Below, one piece after another: positions 51,501 through 59,854 of a stretch of 64,000 bases of DNA. The translations under genes and the position numbers were made by a program. The notes under the pieces were generated by a model that saw only the letters and a list, made by a program, of their open reading frames with translations, was not told where the DNA came from and ran no database searches. The stretch is from NCBI RefSeq assembly GCF_037975245.1, contig NC_092575.1:2049001-2113000 (forward strand), given 5' to 3'. Origin of the DNA: Apostichopus japonicus. Lineage: Eukaryota > Echinodermata > Holothuroidea > Aspidochirotida > Stichopodidae. Within the stretch, counting starts at the first letter, position 1; each line of letters opens with the position of its first letter.

Positions 51501-52747
51501 AGCATTATATGTGACGTCACGTGACTTATACCACAGAGAAAGAGAATATGAATGCGCTTGTCTTTGATATCGAAGTACACGCAATATCGACAAGCGCGCC
51601 ATACTTTCTTCTTCTTCTTTGAAACCAATTCGGCGATGAAGTTGTTGAAAGACAAGCATGTAAATTATACAAAATATTTTATATTATTATTTCGTTTTAG
51701 TTGAGGTTTAATCCAACGATTCTAATATGATTTTAAAAATGAATTAGTCTTCTTACTCGAAAGCTTTCTAATTATTAACGTCTTCCTATAGTATGTAAAA
51801 TAAAGCTGGTTACGTTCCTTTATACCGTAGATGAAAATTTACAAACCATAACAGCTTTGCTAAATATTCATATTAAATACGGTGAACTCTTCCTTCAACC
51901 AAGTCACTATATAGTCCATACAACTTAATGCGCTCCTCTCTTACCTGTCCCCTCTCTTCTACTGCACTTTCTCATCTATACCTGGTTTACACAATTGGTA
52001 ACATTTTAGCACTGTGCCCCCATTATTCCACTTCCGGGGCACCTACAATTCTACAAAAAAAAATTATAAATCGAGAACATTGGTTTCTCTTATATGGATC
52101 CGCATTTCTACACTGTTTTGTTCCGGATGAATCTAGAACTTGAATTAGGTTGAAGTATAGTCCTCAAGAAGGGTAGATTTATGAATAAACAGGAAGTAAG
52201 CGATGACCCCGGAAGTGGGTCAGAGGGCGCAAGGCTAAACTGTCTTACTAATATGGAGAGCAGGTATAGATGCGAGTGTGCAATATTAGGAAGGAGACGA
52301 GATGAATATTGTGGCTTATAAATTTCTAGGCCAGTAAGGATTAGGATTTTCTTAGGAATATTTTAAAGTTATATCTTTTACGTTCAAACTGATGGAACTA
52401 GCTAAGACATGAGAACTGGACCAAACTTGTCAAACAATGTATAAAAGTTATAGCTTTAGTAGCCTATTTTTGTTCGAAGATGTACAATTCCAACGAATAT
52501 TCAGTGAACACGAATGCACACTAAAACTAGGCTCAATGGGTGACCATTTTTAGGACAGCATTAGTTCTGAATTTTGTCATATATTCCTCCTCTTAAAGGT
52601 TATAATAAAGGTGGCTGGCTGGATAGTTCTGTATCTATTCGGGGTGGTTCGCAATTCAGAATTGATCAAAGCTTTTACACCGACTGGGACGAGTATTGGA
52701 CGGAGGAGGTAGGGAGTGGGAGGGCTGAAAGATGGTTCAACTTATGA
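26239..52747 (+). CDS. SV2/SVOP-like MFS transporter (SLC22-related), 13-exon model
   Basis: The exons are 26239-26299, 31286-31452, 37210-37308, 37997-38068, 38471-38662, 40036-40161, 44943-45080, 46325-46398, 47215-47468, 47952-48063, 50639-50810, 51404-51497 and 52599-52747. Phases agree at every junction, giving 569 residues. If exon 12 reads through to a stop at 51512-51514, the protein has 525. About 12 membrane segments are visible. Family signatures: motif [12 protein letters not shown] (123-133) after TM2, [12 protein letters not shown] (179-190) after TM4, PESARYLV (242-249) after TM6, and a ~60-residue loop after TM7 with sequons N340 and N372 and two Cys, as in SV2 proteins. The protein probably moves a small organic solute across a vesicle or plasma membrane; the substrate is unknown. 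The first exon and the C-terminus are the least certain parts. Confidence 0.82.
26663..26800. repeat. ~74-bp tandem duplication
   Basis: Two units share CGTGTAAGACAGATCA and AACAATGCATATATA (starts about 26663 and 26737). Confidence 0.7.
26868..28290. repeat. 23-bp minisatellite array A, interrupted by a transposon
   Basis: The unit is about GCATAGTGGATATACGCCAG plus GTT. Degenerate units run 26868-27098 and continue 27755-28290. The hAT-like element at 27099-27754 splits the array, and its TSD is itself part of a repeat unit. It lies in intron 1 of the MFS gene. Confidence 0.88.
27099..27754. mobile_element. hAT-like element inside the minisatellite, 8-bp TSD
   Basis: It begins CAAGGGCGGCGGAACC and ends CTTCCGCCGCCCTTG, with a strong TIR. 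The flanking 8-bp TSD TATACTGG is perfect (27091-27098 and 27755-27762). It carries the GCGCCAACC...GGTGGCGC module at about 27240-27340 and an internal TACGCCCCTG like the end of another family. It is non-coding. Confidence 0.9.
28586..29048. repeat. Repeat triplet: two direct copies and one inverted copy of a ~100-bp unit, with (TA)n
   Basis: The unit (TATTGTGCTGTAATGCCAAT ... CTAGTTGATATTTTTGTATA) occurs at 28637-28738 and 28949-29048. An inverted copy lacking about 40 central bases occupies 28586-28634. The inverted and first direct copies abut around ATATATAT, forming a palindrome of about 25-bp arms centred near 28635. Confidence 0.85.
28738..29241. repeat. Compound (TA)n/(TATG)n microsatellite
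   Basis: Long TA runs, with TATGTA interruptions, at 28740-28948 and 29050-29241 flank the second 100-bp unit. Open frames on both strands are YIYI artefacts. Confidence 0.93.
30117..30332 (+). CDS. Candidate alternative or extra exon of the MFS gene
   Basis: The frame is open upstream of the acceptor TTTGTCAG through [18 protein letters not shown] and [15 protein letters not shown] to a donor ATGG|GTACGT. Its phases (1 in, 1 out) would let it sit between exons 1 and 2, or act as an alternative first exon from the ATG at 30128 or 30329. The last 20 codons are G-rich low complexity. No family is recognised. Confidence 0.3.
30485..31150. repeat. 23-bp minisatellite array B
   Basis: The unit is about GCATGGTAGATACAAGTCAT plus ATT, at least 25 copies. 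It matches the array A unit at about 16 of 23 positions, and most differences are transitions. The array ends about 135 bp before exon 2 of the MFS gene. Confidence 0.92.
31286..31452 (+). CDS. MFS transporter exon 2
   Basis: A strong pyrimidine tract precedes TTCAG; the donor is GGG|GTAAGT. It encodes the acidic N-tail (TEEGSTTVD) and [20 protein letters not shown] leading into TM1. The FTV.DAL...GIG pattern matches the YTVEEAxxxxGFG motif that opens SV2/SVOP proteins. Confidence 0.87.
31513..33670. mobile_element. Non-autonomous transposon, copy 2 (5-bp TSD), with a nested hAT-like insertion
   Basis: It begins CAGGTGCGTATCCAGGGGG and ends CTGGATACGCGCCTG, flanked by perfect TATGT duplications (31508-31512 and 33671-33675). 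It is collinear with 20471-22882. It inserted into a TA/TG microsatellite only about 60 bp after the exon 2 donor of the MFS gene. It carries three module copies (about 32050, 32150 and 33530) and the polypurine tract at about 31561-31680. A ~60-bp segment present in copy 1 near 21295-21350 is missing. Confidence 0.87.
32607..32984. mobile_element. hAT-like element nested in the 31513 element
   Basis: It begins CAGTGGCGGAGCGTCC and ends TAGCTCCGCCACTG. The perfect 8-bp TSD CCGCCGCG lies at 32599-32606 and 32985-32992. Copy 1 shows no insertion at the matching place (about 22195). It contains its own copy of the shared module (about 32835-32920). Confidence 0.93.
34081..34145. repeat. (TA)n microsatellite
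   Basis: About 65 bp of TA preceded by a short CA run. Confidence 0.95.
35066..35091. repeat. Recurrent hairpin motif AGGGAGTT...AACTCCCT
   Basis: CCAGGGAGTTCCATAAC is followed by AACTCCCTG, an inverted repeat with a short loop. A perfect copy lies at 63019-63045. Confidence 0.7.
36169..36691. mobile_element. hAT-like element
   Basis: It begins CAGTGTTTCTCAAAGTGG and ends GTTTGAAAACCACTG, classical hAT ends. The flanks match at 7 of 8: GTTTACAC (36161-36168) and GTTCACAC (36692-36699). It is non-coding, in MFS intron 2. Confidence 0.8.
37210..37308 (+). CDS. MFS transporter exon 3
   Basis: 33 codons in phase 0, running [17 protein letters not shown] and then [12 protein letters not shown]: the end of TM1, the first loop and the start of TM2. 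The donor is GTAAGT. Confidence 0.85.
37997..38068 (+). CDS. MFS transporter exon 4 (motif A)
   Basis: 24 codons containing [11 protein letters not shown], the MFS GxLxDxxGRK loop between TM2 and TM3. It is bounded by TTGATAG and GTAAGT. Confidence 0.88.
38471..38662 (+). CDS. MFS transporter exon 5 (TM3-TM4)
   Basis: 64 codons: TM3, the loop with [15 protein letters not shown]4 and [10 protein letters not shown]. This corresponds to the R..xG.g...Y..E..p...R signature of SLC22/SV2 transporters. Confidence 0.88.
38663..40035. other. MFS intron 5
   Basis: A CT-rich microsatellite lies near 38693-38715 and a short palindrome CGATAAGAGCCTCTTATCG near 38955. Nothing else is recognised. Confidence 0.5.
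40036..40161 (+). CDS. MFS transporter exon 6 (TM5-TM6)
   Basis: 42 codons with two hydrophobic stretches around the family-typical [12 protein letters not shown]. Confidence 0.88.
40162..44942. other. MFS intron 6 (4.8 kb)
   Basis: It holds a TA/TATG microsatellite at 42247-42369, poly(G) runs near 44191 and 44588, and many short open frames on both strands without family features or splice context. No gene is seen. Confidence 0.5.
42247..42369. repeat. (TA)n/(TATG)n microsatellite
   Basis: TA runs flank a GTATAT block. Confidence 0.95.
44943..45080 (+). CDS. MFS transporter exon 7 (PESARYL)
   Basis: 46 codons, starting [10 protein letters not shown], the conserved PESPR motif after TM6, and then the charged central cytosolic loop. 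A T-rich tract precedes TTTTAG; the donor is GTGAGT. Confidence 0.88.
45904..46334. repeat. ~220-bp tandem duplication that includes a splice acceptor
   Basis: Copy A spans about 45904-46115 and copy B about 46132-46334. Both run from ATATTCATGAAATGCACAAC through TGTAATTGCTCGATATCG to CTCGCAGGAAGGAAACG. Copy B ends in the true acceptor and first ten bases of MFS exon 8; copy A carries a duplicate of both. Confidence 0.9.
46325..46398 (+). CDS. MFS transporter exon 8
   Basis: 24 codons plus two bases (phase 2), ending TLSLWAV at the start of TM7. The acceptor CTCGCAG and first ten exon bases are duplicated upstream at 46101-46115. Confidence 0.82.
46532..46758. mobile_element. Short hAT-like element
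   Basis: It begins CAAGGGCGTAGGAACC and ends TTCCTACGCCACTA. The flanks match at 7 of 8: AGGCCAAG (46524-46531) and AGGTCAAG (46759-46766). At 227 bp it is MITE-sized, and lies in MFS intron 8. Confidence 0.68.
47215..47468 (+). CDS. MFS transporter exon 9 (TM7 and glycosylated loop)
   Basis: 84 full codons. It holds TM7 ([11 protein letters not shown]), then a proline-rich loop with NGT and NCS sequons and Cys367/Cys373, then the start of TM8. A long loop here is an SV2-like trait. Confidence 0.88.
47952..48063 (+). CDS. MFS transporter exon 10 (TM8-TM9)
   Basis: 36 codons: [16 protein letters not shown], then [20 protein letters not shown]. The acceptor is TTCCTTAG and the donor GTGAGT, phase 2. 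Confidence 0.87.
48064..50638. other. MFS intron 10
   Basis: It contains a (TA)n tract and an imperfect direct repeat ending ATATCGTGTTTACAAG (about 48950 and 49085). No exon is recognised. Confidence 0.5.
48456..48531. repeat. (TA)n microsatellite
   Basis: TA runs are interrupted twice by CAATGA. Confidence 0.93.
50639..50810 (+). CDS. MFS transporter exon 11 (TM10-TM11)
   Basis: 57 codons with [20 protein letters not shown] and GTLAPLVAD. These match the SVOP pattern ...YTPEvYPTxxR..g......G...P in relaxed form. Confidence 0.87.
51404..51514 (+). CDS. MFS transporter exon 12 (TM12; possible stop)
   Basis: It encodes the TM12 segment [20 protein letters not shown]. Unspliced, the frame ends TGQHYM and TGA at 51514. 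A weak donor (ACTG|GTCAGC, exon end 51497) would instead lead to exon 13 in matching phase. Confidence 0.83.
   Translation: MVFPLSPEGAISIYFVVATISAISAYFIPITGQHYM
52599..52747 (+). CDS. Candidate MFS transporter exon 13 (alternative C-tail)
   Basis: A good pyrimidine tract ends CTCTTAAAG. In the phase needed by exon 12 the frame stays open for 49 residues, including [16 protein letters not shown], to TGA at 52747. A second frame is also open here for 37 codons, so the choice is not proved. Confidence 0.45.
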
Positions 52748-54367
52748 AGTTGTTCCAAAAATTATGATTATTTTAAATTCAAAATTATGTTCCTTTAATC
52801 TTAACACTTTTACGTTTCTGCTTTACTTCAAAATGTTATCAAGAGTAGTAATAATATTTAATTATGTAATATATAAAATGTTAAGAGTGCCTGGCGTTTC
52901 GATGCTTTATCTGTCTTCAGATGCATTCCATGAAAAAGATAAAAAGTATATGTTAAACAGACCGCTGGTTTATGGACGAGCTGAATATTAATGAGCATGA
53001 CGTGTCGATCTTTGATATGAATATTCATTGGGTTAGTATCGCACTTCACCGGAATATCCACGTATCGCATATACATGTCCATAGGAAAATATCCTGCTCG
53101 TGAAGGGTATTTACGTATAGGACGTGTTCTGTTGTTCATGGAAATGCACTATATCTCATTAGCATATACTCTTACAATTAAGCCTCCCCGTGATCAAAGG
53201 TTGCCCAATTAACGTGTCCATACCATGCACCTGTTATGTAGGTAAACCTTTTTACATCCGGGTTTTCGTTCTAGTTTGCCGATGAGGAAGAATCTCGTTT
53301 TGAACGTCATGCGCTCTAAATTGTATACATACATATACTTATCGATGATGACGACGACGACTACGACGACGACTACGACGACGATGACGATGACGATGAT
53401 AATCTGAAATAAATATATCAATATTTACGACAAAACAAAAATAAAAGTCAATTCATTTCCACCATTTATTTGTTACTATGAATTATTCTATTTGTTTTAT
53501 TCTTTCTTTCTTTTTAGATTTCTGTGTTTGAATTATTTATACTTACCATTAGACTGAAAAGATATTTGTTACAGGGACGGTTGAAGGATATTTATAAAAG
53601 AGGGGTGTGGACGTGGGGACCGTTAAAACTGATAACATGAAGGGTGATCGGGGGTCTCCCACCCCTCCCCCTCAAACAAATGACCTATTAGACTCAATTG
53701 TTGCATTCTAAGGCATATTTATACTATAAATTAGGTCCCTAATAAGTTTGTAGAAGGTTGAAAAGATTGGAAGGTGGTGTACACCTTCATATCCCCCCCC
53801 CCTCTTCCCTCCCCTGGATCGGCTCCTGGTAGATACTAAACCATATAACTGTAATCAGTTATGCTCTTCTTGTGTTATGAGAATTGAGCACTCTGTATGG
53901 AAGAAACATCTACCAACATTGAAATGTCTTCTTAGACCTATTAAGGTTACAAGCAAATGTATTCTACGTATATAAAGTATAGCATACATTGCGGGTGATG
54001 TGTTAAGCCCTGTAGATATACGTAGCTGTTGATATTACATTTCTTCGCGCTAAAATTGATCAAAAGACGAAAACGTACTTATGACATCACCACACGAAAC
54101 CAAAAAATTAGGTTGTAAAAACATCTCTAAATTGTTTCAAAACAAACAACTTTAAATATTCAAATATTTCTGTTATCGATTCAAACTGTTTCGTGTGAGG
54201 TCAATTAACCTAAAAACCTTCTTTTCATAATTCTAAACTTAACTGACAGTTTTCATAGGCACTGGAGACAAAAAACAAACGGAAATGGGGAAGTGAGATT
54301 TTTTGGTAGAAATATGGATTAGTTTCAAAGATAATAATTAGAGAATCAGAAGTTTACTAAAAATAAA
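52748..54367. other. Intergenic stretch between the MFS and lectin genes
   Basis: A GAC/GAT trinucleotide microsatellite lies at about 53344-53400. Otherwise the sequence is A/T-rich and unique, with no recognised gene. Confidence 0.5.
53344..53400. repeat. (GAC/GAT)n trinucleotide microsatellite
   Basis: ATGACGACGACGACTACGAC-type repeats followed by GATGAC units. Confidence 0.9.
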
Positions 54368-54376
54368 TATATAATA
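54368..54376 (+). promoter_or_regulatory. Candidate TATA box of the C-type lectin gene
   Basis: TATATAATA lies about 110 bp upstream of the signal-peptide ATG, which would place the transcript start near 54400 and give an ~80-base leader. Confidence 0.45.
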
Positions 54377-54478
54377 AACAGGCCTTGAACAGAGCAGAGC
54401 AGAGAGAAGCTGTTCATGTAATAAACAGATTAACTGATCATATAACACAGAATAAACGACAAGTGATGGTTTTCGAAG

Positions 54479-54536
54479 ATGAATCTTTCGACGCTACTGT
54501 TGTTCAGCTTCTTTGTAACGAGAATCGTAGCCATTG
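54479..54536 (+). CDS. C-type lectin exon 1 (signal peptide)
   Basis: 19 codons plus one base; the donor is ATTG|GTGAGT. An ATG at 54466 in another frame opens a 24-codon frame that overlaps this start, a possible uORF. Confidence 0.85.
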
Positions 54537-57500
54537 GTGAGTTATATCTAACCTTATCTAACCATATTTGTCTAGACCTTTAAATATGCTAGATGATATA
54601 GAAAATGGTCAGTCATGTTCAAACCTTAACACGAAATTGACACCCTCCCCCCTCTCACCTCTTCCCCCACCCATTCAACACATTACCCCTTACTAGGATA
54701 TTTAACTGTTTTTAATATAACATCACTCATTGTATTGGAACAACATACAAATTATGTTAGTAAGTTTTTAGCCTGTTAAATTTGAAGACAATCCAGATCG
54801 TATCCGGCGAACGGCTAACGGTGTTTTTGGTATATTAGACCTGCTACTGTTTAGCAAAAGGGGCAGGGGATGGGGTGGGTGGGGGGGGGGGGGTTGAGAG
54901 GGAAAATGACACAGTGGTACAACACATCAAAGAAAGCCTATCGCTCACCCAGAAATAGGGATTTCGTACAGCCACGTATTGAGTTTATATACATTTCAAT
55001 GTTATCACAAAAGATGTTGTCTATGTTGGAACCATTTCTGCGTTTCTCACCTTTTCTTAACCCAGAAAAATTGCGGACTGTCTTCATTAGGTGATAATTA
55101 TTAATTTGACAATGTACATCACGGGCACTTGCCGAGGGGGTTGCGTGGGAGGGGGAGGGGGTGTGGAAACGGGACGGGTGTAGCGGTATCTGGTAGTGGT
55201 AGAGAATAACGGAAAGTGCACTCAAAATCCTCCATTTAATTTGTCTTGATTGGTTTCCTTACTGAAGGCATTTGTGAGTTTGCGCAGTTAACCAGGGACA
55301 CTCAAATAGATCCACACGCATGCGCATCATCATACGTAAAGAAATACTCCACAATAGAACCAACGACACAATCGACTACAGGGACAGAAAGCACATCTGA
55401 ACAAAGTAAGTACTGATTGTACGGAAGTCACCCAGTTGGGACAATTTTTACTATACTGCAGTGTTATGTCCCGCTTCAGAACACTCGTATTGTCAGTACG
55501 AGCAGTATGAATATCATATTTCTGTCAGCTCAAGGTTAGGAACTGTTTGTACTGACAATACCAGTGCTTTGAGAGCATGATATTGGAGTACAATTTAGAG
55601 AGGTATTTGCATTAGGAAATTGTACCATCTGGCTGACGGAAGTATTGAAACTTATGCATATTCAATATTTAGCTGTGAGTAAGTAACTCGCAATATAATG
55701 ACACATTATAGACGCACTGTAGTTAACTCGCCCAATAATGATACATTATAAATGCACTGTAAATAACTCGCCCTATAATGACACACTAAAGATACACTAT
55801 AAATAACTCGCCCTATATAATGCGCACTAGGCGCTCTGTAAATAACTCGCCTTATAATGGGCACTAGGTGCACTGTAAATGATGCACTGTTAATAACTCG
55901 CCCTATAATGATACACTATAGATGCACGTTATTAACTCGCCATATAATGACACACTATATAGACGCACTGTAAACAACTCGCCATATAATGACACACTAT
56001 AGACGCACTGTAAATGATGCAATATAAATAACTCGCTCTATAATGATAAATTATAGATGCACTGTAAATAACTCGCTATATAATGACGCACTACAGACGC
56101 ACTGTAAATAACTAGCCCTATAATGCGCACTTTAAATAACTCGCCCTATAATGATAAATTATAGATGCACTGTAAATAACTCGCTATATAATGACGCACT
56201 ACAGACGCACTGTAAATAACTAGCCCTATAATGCGCACTTTAAATAACTCGCCCTATAATGATAAATTATAGATGCACTATAAATAACTCGCTATATAAT
56301 GACGCACTTGGTGCTCTGTGAATAACTCGCCCTATAATGATACATAACAGATGCACTGTAAATAACTCGCCATATTATGACACACTATAGACGCACTGTA
56401 AATAACTCGCCCTATAATGCGCATCAGGCGCACTTTAAATAACTCGCCTTGGAATGATACATTATAGATGCACGTTATTAACTCGCCATATAATGACACA
56501 CTATAGATGTACGTTACTAACTCGCTATATAATGACGCACTATAGGCGCACTTTAAATAACTCGCTATATAATAACACGCTATTGAAGCACTGTAAATAA
56601 CTCGCCATATAATGATACATAATAGATGCACTGTAAATAACTCGCCCTATAATGACACACTAAAGATACACTGTAAGTAACTCGCCATATAATGACAATT
56701 TATATCTGAGTATGTCAATTTATGAAATCTCGGACAGACCCATGATAATTTTGTATTGTCACGTTTACTATCAGTCCAGCCCCCCTTTTATAGGATCGTA
56801 CTATCAAGCTATCGAAGTTTGACAAATTCAAAATTTTGAAGTGAATAATGATCAAACTTCTGGCATTTATTCGTACTTCGAAAAATTAAACCGTAACAAA
56901 ATGACCAAAGCAATGGAAACACTTCCTGCAAACAGTTTCCCTTGTTTCAATTAACTAGCTGGGCCTACGTCATTTGTTTTTTACGGTCAATGTTTTCATA
57001 AATACAAATCAAATTCATTTCCAGCTACATTGCAGATATGTGGGACATGGGTCAGCATTTGGAATCATCTCTACATGATCTCGGAAGGAACAAACGAAGA
57101 AGAGTTCGAAATTTCGAGATCGTTTTGCCAGTCCTGTGGAGGAGATGTGGTCATATTTAACACCTCAGATTTACTGGTAAACAGGCTTTTCTATTAGAGT
57201 CGTCTGCATGGTGCTTCTGAAGGTTACGTGCAAGTTAATTGGCCTACAGTTTGTTGAAACTGGGCAGTTCTAGTCGTTATAACCGCCGCATACTGCCGAC
57301 TACCAGACCGGAAGTCGCAAAATGTTGAGTTTCCCTTCGGACGGCAACCAACGCGACACAAATTTGGTAAAGTCTTGTTCAGTCGTAGCCTTAGCGAGAA
57401 TAGTGTTGCCCACTATCTTCGATTTTCCACGTCGCGACGTTGTCGGAGAGTCGGGGCGCTCTGTCAAGCTGTGTGTAGCCGTCTTTCAACAAAGCATAGA

Positions 57501-58767
57501 AAATTTCTGCCCCAGACCAGTGGAGAAAATCTATTTTCAAATCATTTAGTAAATTTTGATTTAGTCCAGTTTAGTTTAGAAATAGCTCAGTCCAGTTTCG
57601 CTAAGCAAAGATCACATGCGCAGTTCTGTACAGTCCACCAAATATATGCCAGCTCAATTAAGTCCAGGTTTACTTGAGTCAAGTATTCTAATCCATTCAA
57701 CGTTTGTCCAGTCCGACAAGTCCAACTTATATATAATCATATATACATCATAATACACATCATATATCATCATATATCATACACATCATATAATCATATA
57801 TACACATACATAATATATATACATCAAAACTATGCAATTTAGGATAAATTAAGAAAGAAACAATTTTTAACTAGAGAATATGATATTAAATTATATATAA
57901 AGTCGCATCGCACTTCGTTTTCTATAAAGAATTAAGTTCTTAGGTTTTATACAAGTGAAACCTGCAGTTCTGCATGCTCCTTAACATATTTGAAACATAA
58001 ATATTTATTCAAAACGATTACATCTTTTAAGCGCCACTCATGCACACAATTTTTCTTTATGGTTTTAACATTTCCCGAATTTTTCCTTCATATCTTTCCA
58101 GGGAGAGTTGGAAGAGCTAATTGTAACCTTAGGATCTTCTAAAAGTAACTTTTGGTTAGGAATTCAACGAAATGTTACTCAAAGGGAATATTTCGAGTGG
58201 TTAGACGGCCGTCCATTTTCAATTGAAGACAGGTATGTGCATCAGGGGCGGGGGGGGGGGGGGGGGGGGCTGGAAGGCGGTTAGATTGGCGTTAGGAAGG
58301 AAGAGTCGGAGAGGGGAATTTCATAGGATAGCCTGCCACACATTTTACCAGCCCATCGCCAAACGAATCATACATACCAGTTACAATGGCTATACGTTCG
58401 ACGATTTGAACTCGTGCTCATGTGACACCGATTTAAGTGCGTATAATTTTGACGCTTTAAAAAGTGTTTATATGTTTTGCGACACCCCCCCCCCCCACAC
58501 ACACACACACACCATGCACACCCATGCACACCTTTGCTTTCCCTCCAACCACGTCTCTACTTGATTCTCTTGAATGAGATTGGGGAAAACTTTTAATTTC
58601 TGAAAACCTTTAATATCTTTCCTGATTTCAGCGCTTGGAGGGTCGATCAGCCAAATGACAACCCTGGAATACAAAATTGCGTTGCAACATTTCGAAACGA
58701 TGATTGGCAGCTTCAAGACAAACAGTGTTCGGACCGCTATGACGTAATCTGTCAAAAATCTCTGTAA
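54479..58767 (+). CDS. Secreted C-type lectin, five exons
   Basis: The exons are 54479-54536, 55268-55405, 57025-57176, 58102-58232 and 58632-58767, phases 1, 1, 0, 2, encoding 204 residues. Residues 1-19 (MNLSTLLLFSFFVTRIVAI) are a signal peptide; a Thr/Ser-rich linker follows at about 45-66. Residues 71-202 form a C-type lectin domain: WLGI (134-137), EWLDG (148-152) and Cys100/Cys200 and Cys176/Cys192 as the conserved disulphides. The sugar-contact motif is QPN (166-168), between the classical EPN (mannose) and QPD (galactose) types. The WND position reads RND (181-183), keeping N and D. There is no transmembrane segment, so it is secreted, probably a soluble recognition protein. ATTAAA at 58842-58847 is a likely polyadenylation signal. 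Specificity is not predictable. Confidence 0.9.
55268..55405 (+). CDS. C-type lectin exon 2 (linker)
   Basis: It begins GICEFAQLTRDTQ and ends with the Thr/Ser-rich TIEPTTQSTTGTESTSEQ. Phase 1 on both sides. Confidence 0.82.
55676..56706. repeat. 40-bp minisatellite in lectin intron 2
   Basis: About 25 copies of a unit near AACTCGCCCTATAATGACAC plus ATTATAGATGCACTGTAAAT. Some units are shortened (GCGCACTAGGCGC types). A minus-strand frame of 99 codons is a repeat translation. Confidence 0.93.
57025..57176 (+). CDS. C-type lectin exon 3 (CTLD start)
   Basis: It encodes LQICGTWVSIWNHLYMIS and FCQSCGGDVVIFNTSDLL. The latter is the alpha-2 region with the first domain Cys (Cys100). Confidence 0.88.
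57177..58101. other. Lectin intron 3
   Basis: A degenerate TCATATA/ACACATCATA repeat lies at about 57735-57830. Two overlapping open frames near 57.35-57.65 kb have no recognisable domain. Confidence 0.5.
58102..58232 (+). CDS. C-type lectin exon 4 (WLGI)
   Basis: It encodes NFWLGIQRN and YFEWLDGRP, core CTLD strands. An NVT sequon is present. The donor GTATGT is followed within 20 bp by a G20 run. Confidence 0.9.
58250..58269. repeat. Poly(G) run of 20
   Basis: An uninterrupted G20, 17 bp past the exon 4 donor; one of about 18 long G or C runs in this otherwise AT-rich window. Confidence 0.9.
58632..58767 (+). CDS. C-type lectin exon 5 (ligand site)
   Basis: It encodes WRVDQPNDNPGIQNCV and CSDRYDVICQKSL followed by TAA, carrying the QPN motif and the last three conserved Cys. 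Confidence 0.9.
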
Positions 58768-58841
58768 TCTCTTGAAGTCGAACGTTTCGAGTCCTATCAT
58801 AATCTTCGTTAGAGGCTGACTGAAATAAGCTTCCCTATAGA

Positions 58842-58847
58842 ATTAAA
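58842..58847 (+). terminator. Polyadenylation signal of the lectin gene
   Basis: ATTAAA 75 bp after the stop codon. Confidence 0.5.
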
Positions 58848-58967
58848 GAGACGTTTTATATTTGGTTCCAAGTGAAAATTAAATTATCGTTAATCGTGTT
58901 TAATTGAACGATGATCGAATATTTATTAATGAGATATATGTAATACACAATTGGTGGTGTTTTATAG

Positions 58968-59027
58968 GTAAGGGACAAGGTAAGGGACAAGGTAAGGGAC
59001 AAGGTAAGGGACAAGGTAAGGGACAAG
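58968..59027. repeat. 12-bp tandem repeat, five copies
   Basis: GTAAGGGACAAG repeated exactly five times. Confidence 0.97.
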
Positions 59028-59821
59028 TGTGTTACAAAAGTACATGTATTTAAGTTTATTTTTACCACTGACAAAGTCTTCAAGGGAAATGGAAATTTTA
59101 AATTCTTCTTATCATTCTACTTTTCATATAAGAGGAAAGTTAGAGGAAAGTTAATATTATATAATCCGAAGATTTCAGCTGGGACCCTGATCAGTTGAGC
59201 AGTTTTCAAGAGATAGAAGACTCCCGTTTGGTGACCTATCCAGCAGATATGGACTAGTCCATTCGTAAGAGGGTGGACTGGAACGTTAGTTTTTGTAAGG
59301 TCCTTAAAGGTCATAAATGCGCCTTGTGGAGATCTGCTGGTGATTTGTGCCTCACTAAAATGATCTCTACTGGTAGAAAGCTATGCCCGGTTTCCATGAT
59401 AATTGCAGAAATTACCAACTACTTTAGAAGTTATTTCCCTATTCATGATGATGATGATGACGTATTTAGTCAAATGGCAATGGAAGCTGAAAAGACAGAG
59501 TTCCATAGTGAACTTCACATCCAGTTCCCTTGCATATTTAATTAAGTAATTAATTAGGGGTGTTATTTATTTAATGCATCTTATTGATTTTTCTTTAGCT
59601 CACGTTGTTCTCTTTCGACTGATCTGCACAACCACAAAATATTTGATTTTTTATTGCATTACTTATGTGTAAAGTACACAAACAAGACCGATTTAAAGAA
59701 AACTCATTTTAATTTAACCTTGCTGTACGTTCAACGATTTCATTTTCTGATGTATACACTTAGGCCTACTTTGCATTATCGCTTTGTACAAGAGTCTTCC
59801 CACAATGTTAACGGATCTATC

Positions 59822-59854
59822 CGCTTCTCGGCCTTTTGGCTAAGATCATGTGTA
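59822..59854 (+). pseudogene. U2 snRNA 5' fragment
   Basis: CGCTTCTCGGCCTTTTGGCT followed by AAGATCATGTGTA matches residues ~3-35 of metazoan U2 snRNA with one mismatch. It diverges exactly at the branch-site recognition sequence (GUAGUA) and is followed by a poly(C) run. It is too short to be a gene, so it is a truncated retroposed copy or part of an snRNA-headed SINE. Confidence 0.75.

Noticed and set aside
55685-56631. 99-codon minus-strand frame in the lectin intron
   Set aside because: It is a translation of the 40-bp minisatellite.
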